NCBI GenBank assembly: GCA_964645645.1
Contig: CAZYBC010000028.1
Coordinates: 1 to 12,482 of the forward strand
Source: CAZYBC01 sp964645645
Lineage (GTDB): Bacteria > Patescibacteriota > Microgenomatia > UBA1400 > PJMF01
Length of the DNA: 12,482 nt
Direction of reading: 5' to 3'
The notes below the pieces were generated by a model. It was not told the DNA's origin. It searched no databases and was given only the letters and a program-made list of their open reading frames with translations. Both the position numbers and the translations under genes were made by a program. This document shows positions 12,046 to 12,482 of this stretch, piece by piece (the stretch's first letter is position 1; every line of letters begins with the position of its first letter).

Positions 12046-12482
12046 ATGTTAGATACTAAAAATCTTCCTAATGTCGCACCAGTAGTTGATCTTGAGGTCT
12101 TATTTGAGGCCGGTTGTCATTTTGGTCATAAAACCAGACGTTGGCATCCTAAAATGGCTCCTTTTATTTACACTCAAAAAAATGGGGTGCATATTTTTGA
12201 TTTGGCTAAAACCGCCAGCCAACTTCAATTAGCCTACAATTTTATTTACGACCAAGCCAAACATGGCAAGCAAATCGTTTTTGTGGGTACCAAAAAACAA
12301 GCTAGAGAAATCCTTAAGAATCAAGCTGATAAAGTTGGGGCTTTTTACATTGTTTCTCGTTGGATGGGTGGTTTTATTAGCAATTGGGAACAAGTGCTGA
12401 AATCCATTAAAAGAATGGTGGAAATTGAAGAAGGTCTTAAGACTGATGCTTATAAAGGCTATACCAAATTTGAACGTACTCA
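12046..12482 (+). CDS. rpsB: 30S ribosomal protein uS2, N-terminal part
   Basis: The gene runs off the window end; about 145 residues are visible of some 230-260. uS2 binds the small subunit between head and body, close to uS1 and the mRNA exit. The N-terminal signature LFEAGCHFGHKTRRWHPKMA and the following FIYTQKNGVHIFDLAKT, then VGTKKQAREIL and SRWMGGFISNWEQV (usually RWLGGxLTNFxTI), are diagnostic. The ATG at 12046 has a Shine-Dalgarno AAGGA four bases upstream. The MGGFISNWEQV segment departs from the usual GGTLTN, which fits a divergent lineage. It is probably followed by tsf outside the window, as in most bacteria. Confidence 0.97.
   Translation, partial: MLDTKNLPNVAPVVDLEVLFEAGCHFGHKTRRWHPKMAPFIYTQKNGVHIFDLAKTASQLQLAYNFIYDQAKHGKQIVFVGTKKQAREILKNQADKVGAFYIVSRWMGGFISNWEQVLKSIKRMVEIEEGLKTDAYKGYTKFERT

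Noticed and set aside
1..12482. Insertion sequence, CRISPR array or prophage segment
   Set aside because: No transposase or integrase motifs, no regularly spaced repeats and no phage genes were seen; the only tandem repeat is in-frame within the M24 gene.

Overview
The window is AT-rich (by eye, mid-30s % G+C) bacterial chromosome, densely packed with short or overlapping gene junctions. It most likely comes from a member of the Candidate Phyla Radiation (Patescibacteria, possibly Microgenomates-like); this is inference from gene style, not a phylogenetic test. Supporting signs are shortened or divergent core proteins (a 131-residue LspA, a much altered Lgt, a FolD with an insertion), several small membrane-anchored proteins of unassigned function, a tRNA gene without encoded CCA, many genes without a Shine-Dalgarno sequence, and a uS2 N-terminus with the GCHFGHKTRRWHPKMAP style. 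TGA works as a normal stop (for example the ATGA junction at 7436-7439), so recoding of UGA as in Gracilibacteria/SR1 is not supported.

Layout. Bases 1-500 hold a coding-like frame fragment and a small AT-rich orphan gene. Bases 513-3466 are a minus-strand block of four genes: an anchored six-cysteine protein, an M24 metallopeptidase with a repeat-bearing insertion, an exported protein with two DUF5666-like domains, and a membrane-anchored Ig-like protein. The last two overlap. A divergent intergenic region leads to a plus-strand UPF0173 metallo-hydrolase and the replicative helicase DnaB. A small two-helix membrane protein gene converges on dnaB. Next comes tRNA-Leu(CAA), then a tight plus-strand cluster: lgt-like, lspA, an RluA-family pseudouridine synthase and a phosphoribosyltransferase with its own strong promoter. 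glyA and folD follow five bases apart and form a one-carbon/folate module.

The most unusual stretch is 11277-11957. A compact transcription unit (extended -10 promoter, structured leader, strong Shine-Dalgarno sequence, 46-residue membrane peptide, terminator overlapping its stop codon) is read antisense by the 3' end of an orphan gene. The orphan's reading-through tail appears to depend on one base in an A9 tract. The window ends inside rpsB, which has an extended -10 promoter and a two-hairpin leader.

The genes serve replication (dnaB), translation (tRNA-Leu, rpsB, RluA-type modification), envelope and lipoprotein processing (Lgt-like, LspA), one-carbon metabolism (glyA, folD), nucleobase salvage (phosphoribosyltransferase) and the cell surface. 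Four minus-strand genes have a -10-like element only 6-13 bases before the start codon, which suggests leaderless or near-leaderless mRNAs. No insertion sequence, CRISPR array or phage module is visible.
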